Positions 15,173 through 23,694 of a stretch of 31,501 nucleotides of DNA are shown one piece after another. The stretch is from Olsenella_L kribbiana (lineage in GTDB: Bacteria; Actinomycetota; Coriobacteriia; Coriobacteriales; Atopobiaceae): the NCBI RefSeq assembly GCF_036408795.1, contig NZ_JAZGJP010000020.1:1-31501 (forward strand). Direction: 5' to 3'. Both the position numbers and the translations under genes were made by a program. Every line of letters begins with the position of its first letter. The stretch's first letter is position 1. The notes beneath the pieces are model-generated. The model was given only the letters and a program-made list of their open reading frames with translations, had not been told where the DNA came from and did not search any database.

Positions 15173-15745
15173 CTAGAGGCCTTCCGGCACCTGGGCATCT
15201 GCATCCCTGAACCAGGCAAGGATATCGCCGAGCGCTACCGGTGCCATTGCATTCGCATCGACGCCCACGTCGTAGCGGAAGATCCCTTCCTCCTTCATAC
15301 GGATGTTGTAGGAGCCGGGTGCCTGCTCGCCCTGGCCTGAATGGATATGGCCATGCAGCATGATGGCGCCCCTGTGCATGCCTTCCCAGGAGAGCAGTGG
15401 ATAGTGGCAGAGCACGAGGATCTGCCCGTCCTCCGTCTTCATGCGCATGAGCGGCGGATCCAGGATGAAGGTGTGGGCAGCCTCCGGACGCGACCAGTCC
15501 TTGTCGTGGTTGCCTGAAATCAGGTGGACCTTGCGGCAGACAATCTTCTTCCTGAGCGCCTTGGCGTGCTCGACTGTGCAGCGGAACGAGAAGTCGCCGA
15601 GGACATAGAGCGTGTCGGTCGGAGCAACCTTGATGTTGATGTTCTGGATGATTGTGTGCTCCATAGCCTCCAGGGAGGAAAAGCCGCGCTTCTGGGTGGC
15701 GAGGCTCTCATGTCCCAGATGGAGGTCTGCGGTGAACCAGATCAT
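15173..15745 (-). CDS. Calcineurin-like metallophosphoesterase
   Basis: A 190-aa single-domain metallophosphoesterase with all metal-binding motifs: DLHLGH (Asp7, His9), GDFSF, GNHDK, CHYPL and HGHIH. It therefore probably binds two metal ions and cleaves a phosphoester. The group includes small cytoplasmic phosphodiesterases often annotated simply as phosphoesterase or hydrolase; no substrate is inferred. The start at 15745 has an AGGAGAG-like site upstream on the minus strand. It is convergent with the alpha/beta hydrolase and divergent from the nucleoside hydrolase. Confidence 0.92.
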   Translation of the reverse strand: MIWFTADLHLGHESLATQKRGFSSLEAMEHTIIQNINIKVAPTDTLYVLGDFSFRCTVEHAKALRKKIVCRKVHLISGNHDKDWSRPEAAHTFILDPPLMRMKTEDGQILVLCHYPLLSWEGMHRGAIMLHGHIHSGQGEQAPGSYNIRMKEEGIFRYDVGVDANAMAPVALGDILAWFRDADAQVPEGL

Positions 15746-15887
15746 GTAGCTCTCCTCTCCGATTCGTCAGGCGGCGGCAATCTGGCGGATATCTGTTCCT
15801 GGCTATACTCTATATGCTGAACAGACGCAGGAAGTCCCTGATGGTTTCGAGGCTTCCCAGATGGCGGAAAGACATGAGAGGCTTGCT

Positions 15888-16838
15888 ATGAAGAAGATCA
15901 TCCTCGACCTCGATACCGGTATCGACGATGCACTTGCCATCGCCTATGTGCTCGGAAGCCCTGACGCCGAGCTCATCGGCATCACCGGCACCTACGGCAA
16001 TGTCCTGATGGAGCAGGGCCTTGCCAACAGCCTTGCCCTGACCGAGCTTCTGGGACATCCCGAGGTCCCGGTCTTTCCGGGCGAGACCCATGCTCTGGCA
16101 CAGGATAGCTTCGCCGTGAGCGCTGCCTCCGCCTTCATCCATGGGAAAGGCGGCATCGGCGGGGTCGAGGTGCCTGCCGCACGGCGTGCTGCCGAGAAGA
16201 CGCCGGCAGTCGATTTCCTGATTGAGGCGGCGCATCGTCTGGGAGACGATCTTGTCTATGTGCCGACCGGTGCGCTCACCAATCTGGCTGCTGCGCTCAG
16301 AAAGGACCCCTCGCTTGCGGCATGCCTGCACGTGGTGATGATGGGAGGGGCGCTCACGGTGCCCGGCAACGTGAATGCCTGGACCGAAGCCAATATCAGC
16401 CAGGATCCCGAAGCTGCCGACGAGGTGTTCCGCTCTGGCACCGATGTCACGATGGTGGGGCTCGATGTCACGCTCCAGACGCTGCTCACGAAGAAGGAGA
16501 CACGGCAGTGGCGTGCGCTCGGGACGAAGGCAGGAAACGCCTATGCCGATATCGTCGACTACTATATCGGCGCCTATGCCAAGACCGCTCCCTATCTTGG
16601 AGGATGCGGCCTGCACGATCCTCTGGCAGCAGCAGTTGCCATCGATCCTTCGCTTGTGGGCTGCCTTCCCATCAACATGAAGGTGGACACCGAAGGGGCG
16701 ACCAGGGGCCGCACAATCGGCGACGAGACCAGGCTGAACGATGCGAAGAAGACCATGAAGGTGGCTGTCGCCGTCGACACCGAGCGCTTCCTTTCCCAGT
16801 TCATGGAGCGCATCACGAAGCTTCTTGCAGCTGCCTGA
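15888..16838 (+). CDS. Inosine-uridine-preferring nucleoside hydrolase family protein
   Basis: A 316-aa nucleoside N-ribohydrolase, cytoplasmic, splitting nucleosides to base and ribose for salvage. The calcium-binding N-terminal motif is DLDTGIDDALAI (Asp7, Asp9, Asp13, Asp14), close to the family DTDPGxDD. The ribose-contact stretch NVNAWTEANISQDPEAA and the late GLHDPLA, with Asp244, complete the active site. Substrate preference is not readable. The ATG at 15888 is preferred to 15861 because it starts just before MKKIILDLDTG and follows GAGAGG. A 7-bp hairpin lies shortly downstream. Confidence 0.93.
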   Translation: MKKIILDLDTGIDDALAIAYVLGSPDAELIGITGTYGNVLMEQGLANSLALTELLGHPEVPVFPGETHALAQDSFAVSAASAFIHGKGGIGGVEVPAARRAAEKTPAVDFLIEAAHRLGDDLVYVPTGALTNLAAALRKDPSLAACLHVVMMGGALTVPGNVNAWTEANISQDPEAADEVFRSGTDVTMVGLDVTLQTLLTKKETRQWRALGTKAGNAYADIVDYYIGAYAKTAPYLGGCGLHDPLAAAVAIDPSLVGCLPINMKVDTEGATRGRTIGDETRLNDAKKTMKVAVAVDTERFLSQFMERITKLLAAA

Positions 16839-16883
16839 TCGAGAGAGACAGAAGCGATGCTGCAGCCATGGCACGTGCTGCCG

Positions 16884-16903
16884 ATGTGGCCCCGCTGCCA
16901 CAT
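16884..16903 (+). terminator. Hairpin after the nucleoside hydrolase
   Basis: ATGTGGC and GCCACAT pair around a 6-base loop, 45 bases after the stop. Only weakly T-containing sequence follows, so it is a tentative terminator. Confidence 0.4.
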
Positions 16904-16999
16904 TGCTCTGTGCCAGGCTTGCCTGCCAGGGATCGACGGAGGGCCTTGCTGCCAGGGGAGTAGCTTTGGCTCATGGCGGAACCATGGAGGCAGGATTTC

Positions 17000-17055
17000 C
17001 TGACCTTTTGGTCATATCTATGTTACTATCTCCTTAAAGGTCATATAGATATGAC
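17000..17055 (+). promoter_or_regulatory. Promoter and palindromic operator of the SDR-MarR operon
   Basis: CTGACC (17000-17005) and TACTAT (17024-17029), 18 bases apart, form a plausible promoter. GTCATAT-AG-ATATGAC (17040-17055) is a 16-bp palindrome just past the expected start of transcription. Its half GTCATATCTAT recurs at 17011-17021, between the -35 and -10, in opposite sense, making an 11-bp inverted repeat. The A+T-rich dyads stand out from the G+C-rich surroundings. They are likely binding sites for the operon's own MarR-type regulator. Confidence 0.65.
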
Positions 17056-17082
17056 AAACAGGATGCTGTATGGGGGGTCTGC

Positions 17083-17883
17083 ATGAAGAGGCTTGAAGGC
17101 AAGATCGCGATCGTGACCGGTTCGACAAGCGGCATCGGCATCGGCATCGCCGAAGCATTTGCCAAGGAAGGTGCCCATGTGGTCGTATGCGGCAGGCGCG
17201 AAGCGCGGGGGCAGGAGGTCGTGGAGGCCATCCATGAGGCAGGCGGAAGCGCCAGCTTCCATCGCATGGACCTGAACGATCTGGCGACGGTCGATGCGCT
17301 GATGGCAGATACTGCTCAGGAATATGGCCGCATCGATATCCTCATCAACAATGCTGCCGGTGTGGGCCTGGCAGATGGCCGGGTGGACGAGATCTCGCTC
17401 GAGGACTGGGATGCGATGTTTGCCTCCGGCGTGCGTGGCACCTTCTATGCAATCAAGGCGGCCCTGCCCTACATGCGCGAGAAGAAGGCAGGGTCGATCG
17501 TGAACATCGGATCGATGGCATCGGTTGCAGGAGATCTGGGCTCGACAGCCTATGCCTGCAGCAAGGCTGCGGTCGATATGCTGACCTCGTCGGTCGCGCT
17601 CCAGTATGGCAAGGAGAACATCCGCTGCAACTGCGTGCGCCCCGGACTCATTGTGACGCCGCAGAACGAGGCCCATGTGCCGCAGCAGCTCAAGGACATC
17701 TTCCTCTCGAACATCGAGGTCAACCGCTATGGCTGCCCGGACGATATCGCGCAGGCATGCCTCTTCTTCGCCTCCGACGAGAGCGCCTATGTCACCGGGC
17801 AGATCATCAATGTGGATGGCGGCATGAACTCCCATGCCTCGACAGTGGCCCAGTTCCGTGCCATGGGCTCGAGGACCTGGTAG
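17083..17883 (+). CDS. Short-chain dehydrogenase/reductase (SDR family)
   Basis: A 266-aa classical SDR using NAD(P)H. TGSTSGIG (about 13-20) binds the cofactor, followed by CGRREA and MDLND. NNAAG is the structural motif, and the catalytic set is Ser144, Tyr157 and Lys161 in YACSK. The C-terminal YVTGQIINVDGG is typical of FabG-like and hydroxysteroid dehydrogenase relatives. The start follows a GGGGGG stretch. The MarR gene begins three bases after the stop, so the two form an operon, and an operator lies upstream. This suggests induction by a small molecule that the enzyme reduces or oxidises. A bile-acid or steroid role is possible for a gut anaerobe but is not shown by the sequence. Confidence 0.94.
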   Translation: MKRLEGKIAIVTGSTSGIGIGIAEAFAKEGAHVVVCGRREARGQEVVEAIHEAGGSASFHRMDLNDLATVDALMADTAQEYGRIDILINNAAGVGLADGRVDEISLEDWDAMFASGVRGTFYAIKAALPYMREKKAGSIVNIGSMASVAGDLGSTAYACSKAAVDMLTSSVALQYGKENIRCNCVRPGLIVTPQNEAHVPQQLKDIFLSNIEVNRYGCPDDIAQACLFFASDESAYVTGQIINVDGGMNSHASTVAQFRAMGSRTW

Positions 17884-17886
17884 CGC

Positions 17887-18342
17887 ATGGCAGAAGAGGA
17901 GCTGTCCGCATCCTGGAAGGACCATGCCCTGGAGCCGGCCTGGCGCATGCGCGCTGTCTTCGAGCAGAAGGTGATGGCGCCCTACCGCGATACCTACCGG
18001 GGCGATCTTGGGCCTGCCCAGGTCGAAGCCCTGGAAGAGCTCTACCAGGCAGGGGAGCTCCGCCAGCAGGAGCTCGCAGCAGCCCTCAGGATCACGAAGC
18101 AGCATGCATCGAAGATTGCAGCGCGGCTCGAGGGGCGTGGCTTCGCGAGGCAGGTGCCAGACGATGAGGACAGCCGCTGCCGCAAGGTCTGCCTGACCGA
18201 TGCCGGCAGGGCCTATGTGGAAGCCCATATCGAAGAGGGTTCCCAAGAGGTGCGTCGTCTGCTCGGACATCTGAGCCCATCCGAGCGCGAGGAGCTGGCC
18301 TCAGCGATGGATACCGTGGCACGCCTTCTCGAAAAGGCATGA
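17887..18342 (+). CDS. MarR-family transcriptional regulator
   Basis: A 151-aa winged-helix regulator. The recognition region is LRQQELAAALRITKQHASKIAARLEGRGF (about 57-86), followed by the wing DDEDSRCRKVCLTDAGRAYV. Flanking helices at each end would form the dimer interface. It starts three bases after the SDR stop and must be cotranscribed. The A+T-rich dyads upstream of the operon are natural candidates for autorepression. Unlike many MarR proteins it contains Cys residues in the wing (about 98 and 102), which might sense oxidants; this is speculation. Confidence 0.9.
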   Translation: MAEEELSASWKDHALEPAWRMRAVFEQKVMAPYRDTYRGDLGPAQVEALEELYQAGELRQQELAAALRITKQHASKIAARLEGRGFARQVPDDEDSRCRKVCLTDAGRAYVEAHIEEGSQEVRRLLGHLSPSEREELASAMDTVARLLEKA

Positions 18343-18582
18343 GGCTCGCAGGGCCCAAGGAGGGGCTGGCGCCGTAAACTGCGCCCCGTTTGTCAAAAGC
18401 TTCAGCCTGTGCAGGCGCAGCGCGGCACAGAAAGCCACCCGCCGAGCGTGTGGAAGCAAGCGATGCTATGCAGCAAGGTCCAGATTCCAGGCCAGGGCGT
18501 GGGGCGCCCTGTCTTGGTGTCATGCCCTCAAGACAAGCCAAACATCTTTTGAGTACCATGCACGAGGATATGAAGGGTTGGG

Positions 18583-18605
18583 CCTGTCTGCATGATGCAG
18601 ACAGG
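18583..18605. terminator. Hairpin between convergent MarR and phosphoesterase genes
   Basis: CCTGTCTGCA and TGCAGACAGG form a 10-bp perfect stem with a 3-base TGA loop. No T run occurs on either side. It could stop transcription from both strands. The rest of the 313-base gap 18343-18655 shows no gene. Confidence 0.5.
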
Positions 18606-18655
18606 GTGCAGCGGGCAGCCCCTCCTCATCGGAGCTGCATGCATCGCTTCGAGGT

Positions 18656-19225
18656 TCAGAGCTCGTGCCTGAGGGGACGGACCTTGCTGCCTGCAATCTC
18701 GAGGATCATGTAGGTGCAGCGCCCCGAGCCTGGTGCCGGCATGAGGGTGCCAGGGTTGAGGACGAGGGCATCTCCTGGCTCTCCGGCATCTTCCTGATAG
18801 CGGTGTGTATGCCCATATACCACGATGTCGGCTCCCGCCTCAAGGGCCCGGGCGCGCAGGGCCAGAAGGCGCGGCGCGTGGTATCTATGGCCGTGGGTCA
18901 TGAGGATGCGGTGGGCAGAGGATGCAGGACGTGGCGGCAGCGGGTCTGTGTAGCCGGCTGCATGGACGCCTGAGATCCTGTCGTCTTCGATATCGATCAC
19001 AAGCTCGTCGGCAGGATCTGATGGCGCAAGCAGCGCATCGTTGTTTCCGTGGACGAGATAGAGAGGCTCGGGGATGCCCAGACGGTCGATATCTTCCTGC
19101 GCTGCCTCGAAGTCCCCTGCGAGGAGGATGGCATCGAGCGCGCCTTCGGACCTGGCATTGTCCAGCGCCTCTTTGAGATGGTCGAGCTTCCGGTGGATGT
19201 CCGATCCGATCATGAGCCTGAGCAT
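18656..19225 (-). CDS. YfcE-type metallophosphoesterase
   Basis: A 189-aa phosphodiesterase of the YfcE/MJ0936 group. Motifs are GSDIH near the N terminus, LAGDFEAA, HGNNDALL, MTHGHRYH and YGHTHRYQ, all in order, then the usual LNPGTLMPAPGSGRCTYMILE ending of this group. It probably cleaves small phosphodiesters with bound manganese or nickel. The start at 19225 has AAGGAG eight bases upstream. The frame is open further to 19462, but that extension has no ribosome binding site and no conserved sequence. It is convergent with the MarR operon. Confidence 0.9.
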   Translation of the reverse strand: MLRLMIGSDIHRKLDHLKEALDNARSEGALDAILLAGDFEAAQEDIDRLGIPEPLYLVHGNNDALLAPSDPADELVIDIEDDRISGVHAAGYTDPLPPRPASSAHRILMTHGHRYHAPRLLALRARALEAGADIVVYGHTHRYQEDAGEPGDALVLNPGTLMPAPGSGRCTYMILEIAGSKVRPLRHEL

Positions 19226-19841
19226 GGCCTCGCTCCTTCTCTTCCGCCGTCCTGCACCAGTGTAGGCGAAATCTGCGGCCGTGCGGTATCCCCTGCGTTT
19301 CGTTTTGCAATCCAATGCAGAAGCTCTGCATGTCCGCGCGGGCGCGAATCCTGGCGCAAGCTTGTGCCTGTGCCGACGATCCTGCATCTTCCAGAGAATC
19401 CAGACAAACAGGAAGGCACCAAATACGGAGGATCTTGCTGACAGGAAGCTGGGTGACAGCATCTCTCGTGCTGCGATGCATGCGTGGCTGTCTTGGCTGT
19501 GGTATCTCTCGCCTTGTCCGGCGGCCGCCGGTGGAAAGGAGCGCTGAGCCGAGACTCAGGATCTTGTCAGGCCTGGCTGCGCGCTGCATGCTTTGAAGGA
19601 AGTGCCTTTCAGGAGCGTTCTGGAGCGCTTTCAGCGCGCAGGCTGCAGGTGCTGACGGAATGCCCGTGCGATGCAGCGTTGTGGGACATTGAATGCAGGC
19701 ACGCCTGTCCGCTGCGCGGCATGAAGCAGGCAGGTTTCTGGGCGAGGCTGCCCTCTGTGCTGTACCTGCTACCATAGACGGCACTGCATATACGTGGAAC
19801 CTGCCTTATGGGCAGATGCCCCTACTTCGACAGGATGGCTT
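19226..19841. other. 616-base gap without a convincing gene
   Basis: The gap lies between two genes pointing away from each other. Open frames on both strands are short or lack ribosome binding sites and protein-like composition. Small hairpins occur, for example around AGCGCTTTCAGCGC near 19627-19640. Promoters for the flanking genes must be inside, but none is clear by eye. It may hold decayed coding sequence. Confidence 0.4.
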
Positions 19842-21080
19842 ATGGAGACGCAAGGCAGCTGGCTGGCACGCCCGCAGGAGCATCTCGGCACGTTGGGTCT
19901 CATGGTCCTGCTCGTCGGTACCTCGATGCTCATGCCGCTCTCCCTCGACATGTATACGCCTGCCGTTCCCCATATGGCAGAACGTCTCTTCACGACCACG
20001 GCGATGGTGAACCTGACGCTGGTGGGCTACAACTTCTTCTTCGCAGTGGGGCTCCTGATCTTCGGTCCGCTCTCTGACAGGCGCGGCAGGCGTCCGGTCC
20101 TTCTGAGCGGGCTGGCATTCTATGTGGCCGGATCTCTTGCCTGTGCCCTCGCTCCTTCGATCGAGGTGCTGATTGTGGCGCGCATCGTCCAGTCGCTTGG
20201 GGCGGGAGCTGCCGATGCAATGACAAACGCGATCGTGAAGGATGCCTTCACGGAGCAGAGGCGTCAGCTTGCCATCTCCTTCATCCAGCTCATGTTCATC
20301 CTGGGTCCTGTCGTGGCACCCCTTGTCGGCGCCTGGGTCGTTATGGCCCTCGACTGGCGGGCTACATTCTGGATTCTGACGGCGTCGGGCGTGTTCCTGT
20401 CCGTCCTGGCATGTGCCTTCGAGGAATCGCTTCCTGTGTCCGAGCGTTATGTCTCGAGCGAGAAAGGGGAGACGGTGCGGCAGTTCGCTGCTGTCCTCAA
20501 GGTTCCTGCCTTCACGCTGCCTCTTCTCGTGTTCACGCTTCCAAACCTCGGCTTCATGGCCTATGTGTCGGTGGCCTCCTTCGTCTATGAGTCCTACTTC
20601 GGGCTCTCTGAGCTTGGCTATGGCATGTACTATGCAATCGCTGCCCTTGTGACCGTGCTTGGCCCCTTTGCCTGGGAGCTTGCTTCCCGCCATATGCAGG
20701 CCAGGACCTTCATCACAGCAGAGATCGGCGTGGCTGTGGCGGCAGGGGCGGCTCTTCTCGTCTTTGGCCATCTTGCACCCTGGCTCTTCTGCGCCGCCTT
20801 TGCTGTCTTTGCAATCGTGGAGGCGAGCCTGCGTCCGCTCTCGACAAATATCCTGCTGTCCAAGTTCCGCGATGCCGGCGGCACGACGGCTTCTGCCATC
20901 AACTTCACAAGCACGGTCCAGGGGTCTTGCGGCATGCTTCTTGTCGGCGCTCTCGGCACGGACTATGTGTCATCTCTTGCCTGGACAATTCTCGTCAGCA
21001 TGATCTGTGCTGCTCTTGGCTGGCAGGCGGTCCTGCGCCGCTATCCCCATACGGCAGAGATCAGGGCCTGGGACGAGTAG
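19842..21080 (+). CDS. MFS multidrug exporter, Bcr/CflA-like (DHA1)
   Basis: A 412-aa major facilitator with about twelve hydrophobic helices. The first helix carries MPLSLDMYTPAVPHMAE, typical of Bcr/CflA drug/proton antiporters. Motif A is GPLSDRRGRRPVLL in the loop between helices 2 and 3. The helix-5 motif C region reads FILGPVVAPLVGAWV. It probably exports a drug or small metabolite driven by protons. The ATG at 19842 has AGGATGG upstream; a GTG at 19794 is the longer alternative. The UvrA-like gene follows after 65 bases on the same strand, so the two may form one resistance unit. Confidence 0.9.
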   Translation: METQGSWLARPQEHLGTLGLMVLLVGTSMLMPLSLDMYTPAVPHMAERLFTTTAMVNLTLVGYNFFFAVGLLIFGPLSDRRGRRPVLLSGLAFYVAGSLACALAPSIEVLIVARIVQSLGAGAADAMTNAIVKDAFTEQRRQLAISFIQLMFILGPVVAPLVGAWVVMALDWRATFWILTASGVFLSVLACAFEESLPVSERYVSSEKGETVRQFAAVLKVPAFTLPLLVFTLPNLGFMAYVSVASFVYESYFGLSELGYGMYYAIAALVTVLGPFAWELASRHMQARTFITAEIGVAVAAGAALLVFGHLAPWLFCAAFAVFAIVEASLRPLSTNILLSKFRDAGGTTASAINFTSTVQGSCGMLLVGALGTDYVSSLAWTILVSMICAALGWQAVLRRYPHTAEIRAWDE

Positions 21081-21145
21081 AAGGCTTGTCCTGCATCATA
21101 TATGCGAGATACCCTAAGAGGACCTGAAGAGTCCTGGAGGCATGC

Positions 21146-23650
21146 ATGCAGAACATCCCTGAAGCGATAGAAGTCAAAGGCGCGAGGGTCCACAACCTGA
21201 AGTCGGTCGATGTGCGTGTGCCGCTCCATGAGATTGTCGGCATTGCCGGCGTCTCGGGCTCCGGCAAGAGCTCGCTTGCGCTTGGCGTCCTCTACGCAGA
21301 AGGATCTCGTCGCTATTTGGAGGCGCTCTCGACCTATACGAGGCGGCGCCTCACGCAGGCAGCCAGGGCCGACGTCGACGAGGTGCGCTATGTGCCGGCA
21401 GCGCTGGCGCTCCATCAGAGACCCCCTGTGCCCGGCATCAGGTCGACCTTCGGCACGATGACAGAAGCGCTGAACTCGCTCAGGCTCCTGTTCTCCCGTG
21501 TCGGTTCCTATAGGTGTCCGAACGGACATAGAGTTGCACCGTCGATGAACGTGGCGCTCGAGAAGCCGATCGTCTGCCCGGTCTGCGGCGAGAGCTTCTA
21601 CGGCCTTGGCGCAGAAGAGCTGGCCTTCAACAGCGATGGTGCCTGCCCTGCCTGCGGTGGCACCGGCACGATGCGCGTCGTCGACGAGAGCACGCTCGTT
21701 CCGGACGAATCGAAGACGATCGACGAGGGAGCGGTCGCGCCCTGGGGCACGCTCATGTGGTCTTTGATGAAGGATGTCTGCCGCGAGATGGGCGTGCGTA
21801 CCGATGTGCCATTCTCGGAGCTGACGCCGAAGGAACGCGAAATCGTCTTCCATGGCCCTCAGGAGAAGCGCCATATCGTTGTGCATATGAAGAGCTCGAA
21901 TACGGCAACAGAGCTTGACTTCACCTACTACTCCGCCGTCGCTACGGTCGAGAATGCGCTTGCCAAGGCAAAGACGGAAAGCGCAGTCAAGCGCATTGCC
22001 CGCTTCCTGAAGGAGGAACCCTGCCCGGCCTGCAAAGGAACGCGCCTCTCCGATGCGGCACGCAATCCCCAGGTCCTGGGCATCGATCTGGCTGAGGCGA
22101 CAGCCAAGACGGTGGATGAGCTTGCCGGCTGGCTGCCTGAGGTCGTGCCGAGCCTGCCCGAAGAGGTGAAGGCGATAGGCTCATCCATCGTCGCGACGCT
22201 CGATGAGCCTCTCTCCCGTCTCCAGCAGCTCGGCCTTGGCTATCTTGCGCTTGACCGCGCGGGCTCTACGCTCTCGACAGGAGAGCGCCAGCGTGTGCAG
22301 CTCGCGCGTTCGGTGCGCAACAGGACGACAGGCGTTCTCTACGTGCTCGACGAGCCTTCGATCGGCCTGCATCCGGCAAATGTCGAAGGGCTCCTCGGCG
22401 TGATGGACGACCTTCTGGCAGATGGCAATTCGGTCGTCGTCGTGGACCACGATGTCCATGTGCTCGAGCATGCGCAGCATCTGATCGAAGTGGGGCCAGG
22501 CTCTGGCAAGGAAGGTGGCCGCATCATCGCCCAGGGCACGCCTGCGGAAGTGGCAGAAAGCCCTGACTCCCGCATTGCTGCCTATCTGCTGCAGGAAAAG
22601 CCGAAAAGGATACGGCCTGTCCGCTCGGTGGAAGACATCTTCTCGCGCGGTGCGCTCAGGCTTTCCGCGAACGCGCTCCATACCGTGCATCCGCTCGATG
22701 TGGAGCTGCCGCTGGGAGCGCTGACGGTCGTCACGGGCGTCTCCGGTTCCGGCAAGACGACGCTTGTCCTCGAATGCCTCGTGCCGGCACTCGAAGCATT
22801 CTCGAAGGGAGAGAAGCTTCCCTCCCAGGTGAGGAGCATCGCTCCTGCCGGCATCCGCAGGGTGCATCTGATCGACTCGACGCCGATCGGCGCGAATGTC
22901 CGCTCGACGGTTGCCACCTATTCGGGCGTGATGGACGAGCTCAGACGTGCCTTCGCGCAGGCTCCCTCTGCCAAGGAGCGCAGTCTCCATGCGGGAGACT
23001 TCTCCTACAACACAGGGTCGCTGCGCTGCCCCGTCTGCGATGGCACCGGCACGATCTCGCTCGATGTGCAGTTCCTGCCGGATGTCGAGATCACCTGCCC
23101 TTCCTGCCGCGGCGGGAGGTTCGGCGAGGCAGCATGGCAGATAAGGCGCAGCTTCGCCCGTGCGAAGAAAGGGGCAGAGCCGAAGTCGTTTGCGCTTCCC
23201 GAGCTCATGGAGATGACGGTCGACGAGGTACTTGCAGCCATATCCTCGTTCAGGCGCGTCCATGCCCAGCTCCAAGTGCTCCACGATCTGGGCCTTGGCT
23301 ATCTCACGCTCGGCGAGGCGACGCCTGCCCTTTCGGGCGGCGAAGCGCAGAGGCTCAAGCTTGCCGGGGAGATGGAGCGTGACCAGGCAGATGCGCTCTT
23401 CGTCTTCGATGAGCCGACGATCGGCCTTCATCCCCATGATGTGGAAGTGCTCGAAGGGGTGCTCCAGACCCTCATCGACCATGGGGCGACGGTCCTTGTG
23501 ATCGAGCACGATCTCGATATGATCGCGAACGCCGACTGGATGATAGATATGGGACCGGGAGGCGGCGAGGCAGGCGGCCGCATCGTCTATGCAGGGGTGC
23601 CAGCTGGTGCCAGCAGCTGTCCGGCGTCGGTGACAGGCCGCTATCTCTGA
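21146..23650 (+). CDS. UvrA-like tandem ABC ATPase, short form without UvrB-binding region (UvrA2/DrrC type)
   Basis: An 834-aa tandem ABC ATPase of the UvrA family, cytoplasmic. Site I has Walker A GVSGSGKSS (35-43), signature LSTGERQRVQLARS and Walker B VLDEPSIGLHP. Site II has Walker A GVSGSGKTT (from Gly531), signature LSGGEAQRLKLAGE and Walker B VFDEPTIGLHP. Zinc-binding CxxC pairs occur in both halves (CPACGGTG, CPACKGTR, CPVCDGTG, CPSCRGG). Canonical UvrA is about 940 aa and has some 150 residues of UvrB-binding domain between RCP and FNSxxGACP; here only about 50 separate RCPNGHRV and FNSDGACP. This matches class II UvrA proteins, several of which are linked to DNA-binding drug tolerance. 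GGAGG lies just upstream of the second of two close ATGs (21142, 21146). Confidence 0.9.
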   Translation: MQNIPEAIEVKGARVHNLKSVDVRVPLHEIVGIAGVSGSGKSSLALGVLYAEGSRRYLEALSTYTRRRLTQAARADVDEVRYVPAALALHQRPPVPGIRSTFGTMTEALNSLRLLFSRVGSYRCPNGHRVAPSMNVALEKPIVCPVCGESFYGLGAEELAFNSDGACPACGGTGTMRVVDESTLVPDESKTIDEGAVAPWGTLMWSLMKDVCREMGVRTDVPFSELTPKEREIVFHGPQEKRHIVVHMKSSNTATELDFTYYSAVATVENALAKAKTESAVKRIARFLKEEPCPACKGTRLSDAARNPQVLGIDLAEATAKTVDELAGWLPEVVPSLPEEVKAIGSSIVATLDEPLSRLQQLGLGYLALDRAGSTLSTGERQRVQLARSVRNRTTGVLYVLDEPSIGLHPANVEGLLGVMDDLLADGNSVVVVDHDVHVLEHAQHLIEVGPGSGKEGGRIIAQGTPAEVAESPDSRIAAYLLQEKPKRIRPVRSVEDIFSRGALRLSANALHTVHPLDVELPLGALTVVTGVSGSGKTTLVLECLVPALEAFSKGEKLPSQVRSIAPAGIRRVHLIDSTPIGANVRSTVATYSGVMDELRRAFAQAPSAKERSLHAGDFSYNTGSLRCPVCDGTGTISLDVQFLPDVEITCPSCRGGRFGEAAWQIRRSFARAKKGAEPKSFALPELMEMTVDEVLAAISSFRRVHAQLQVLHDLGLGYLTLGEATPALSGGEAQRLKLAGEMERDQADALFVFDEPTIGLHPHDVEVLEGVLQTLIDHGATVLVIEHDLDMIANADWMIDMGPGGGEAGGRIVYAGVPAGASSCPASVTGRYL

Positions 23651-23694
23651 GATGCTATCCTTGTGCCCAAAGGCACAGAGGAAAGGCGGCTGCA

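Noticed and set aside
17041..18270. A 409-codon minus-strand frame opposite the SDR-MarR operon
   Set aside because: The plus-strand SDR and MarR motifs are complete; the antisense translation has none.
19226..19462. N-terminal extension of the YfcE-type phosphoesterase containing a hydrophobic stretch
   Set aside because: A strong ribosome binding site precedes 19225, where the family sequence begins; the extension is not family-like.
22181..23509. A 442-codon minus-strand frame opposite the UvrA-like gene
   Set aside because: It is a shadow frame: no domain is recognisable, and the plus strand carries both ABC sites.
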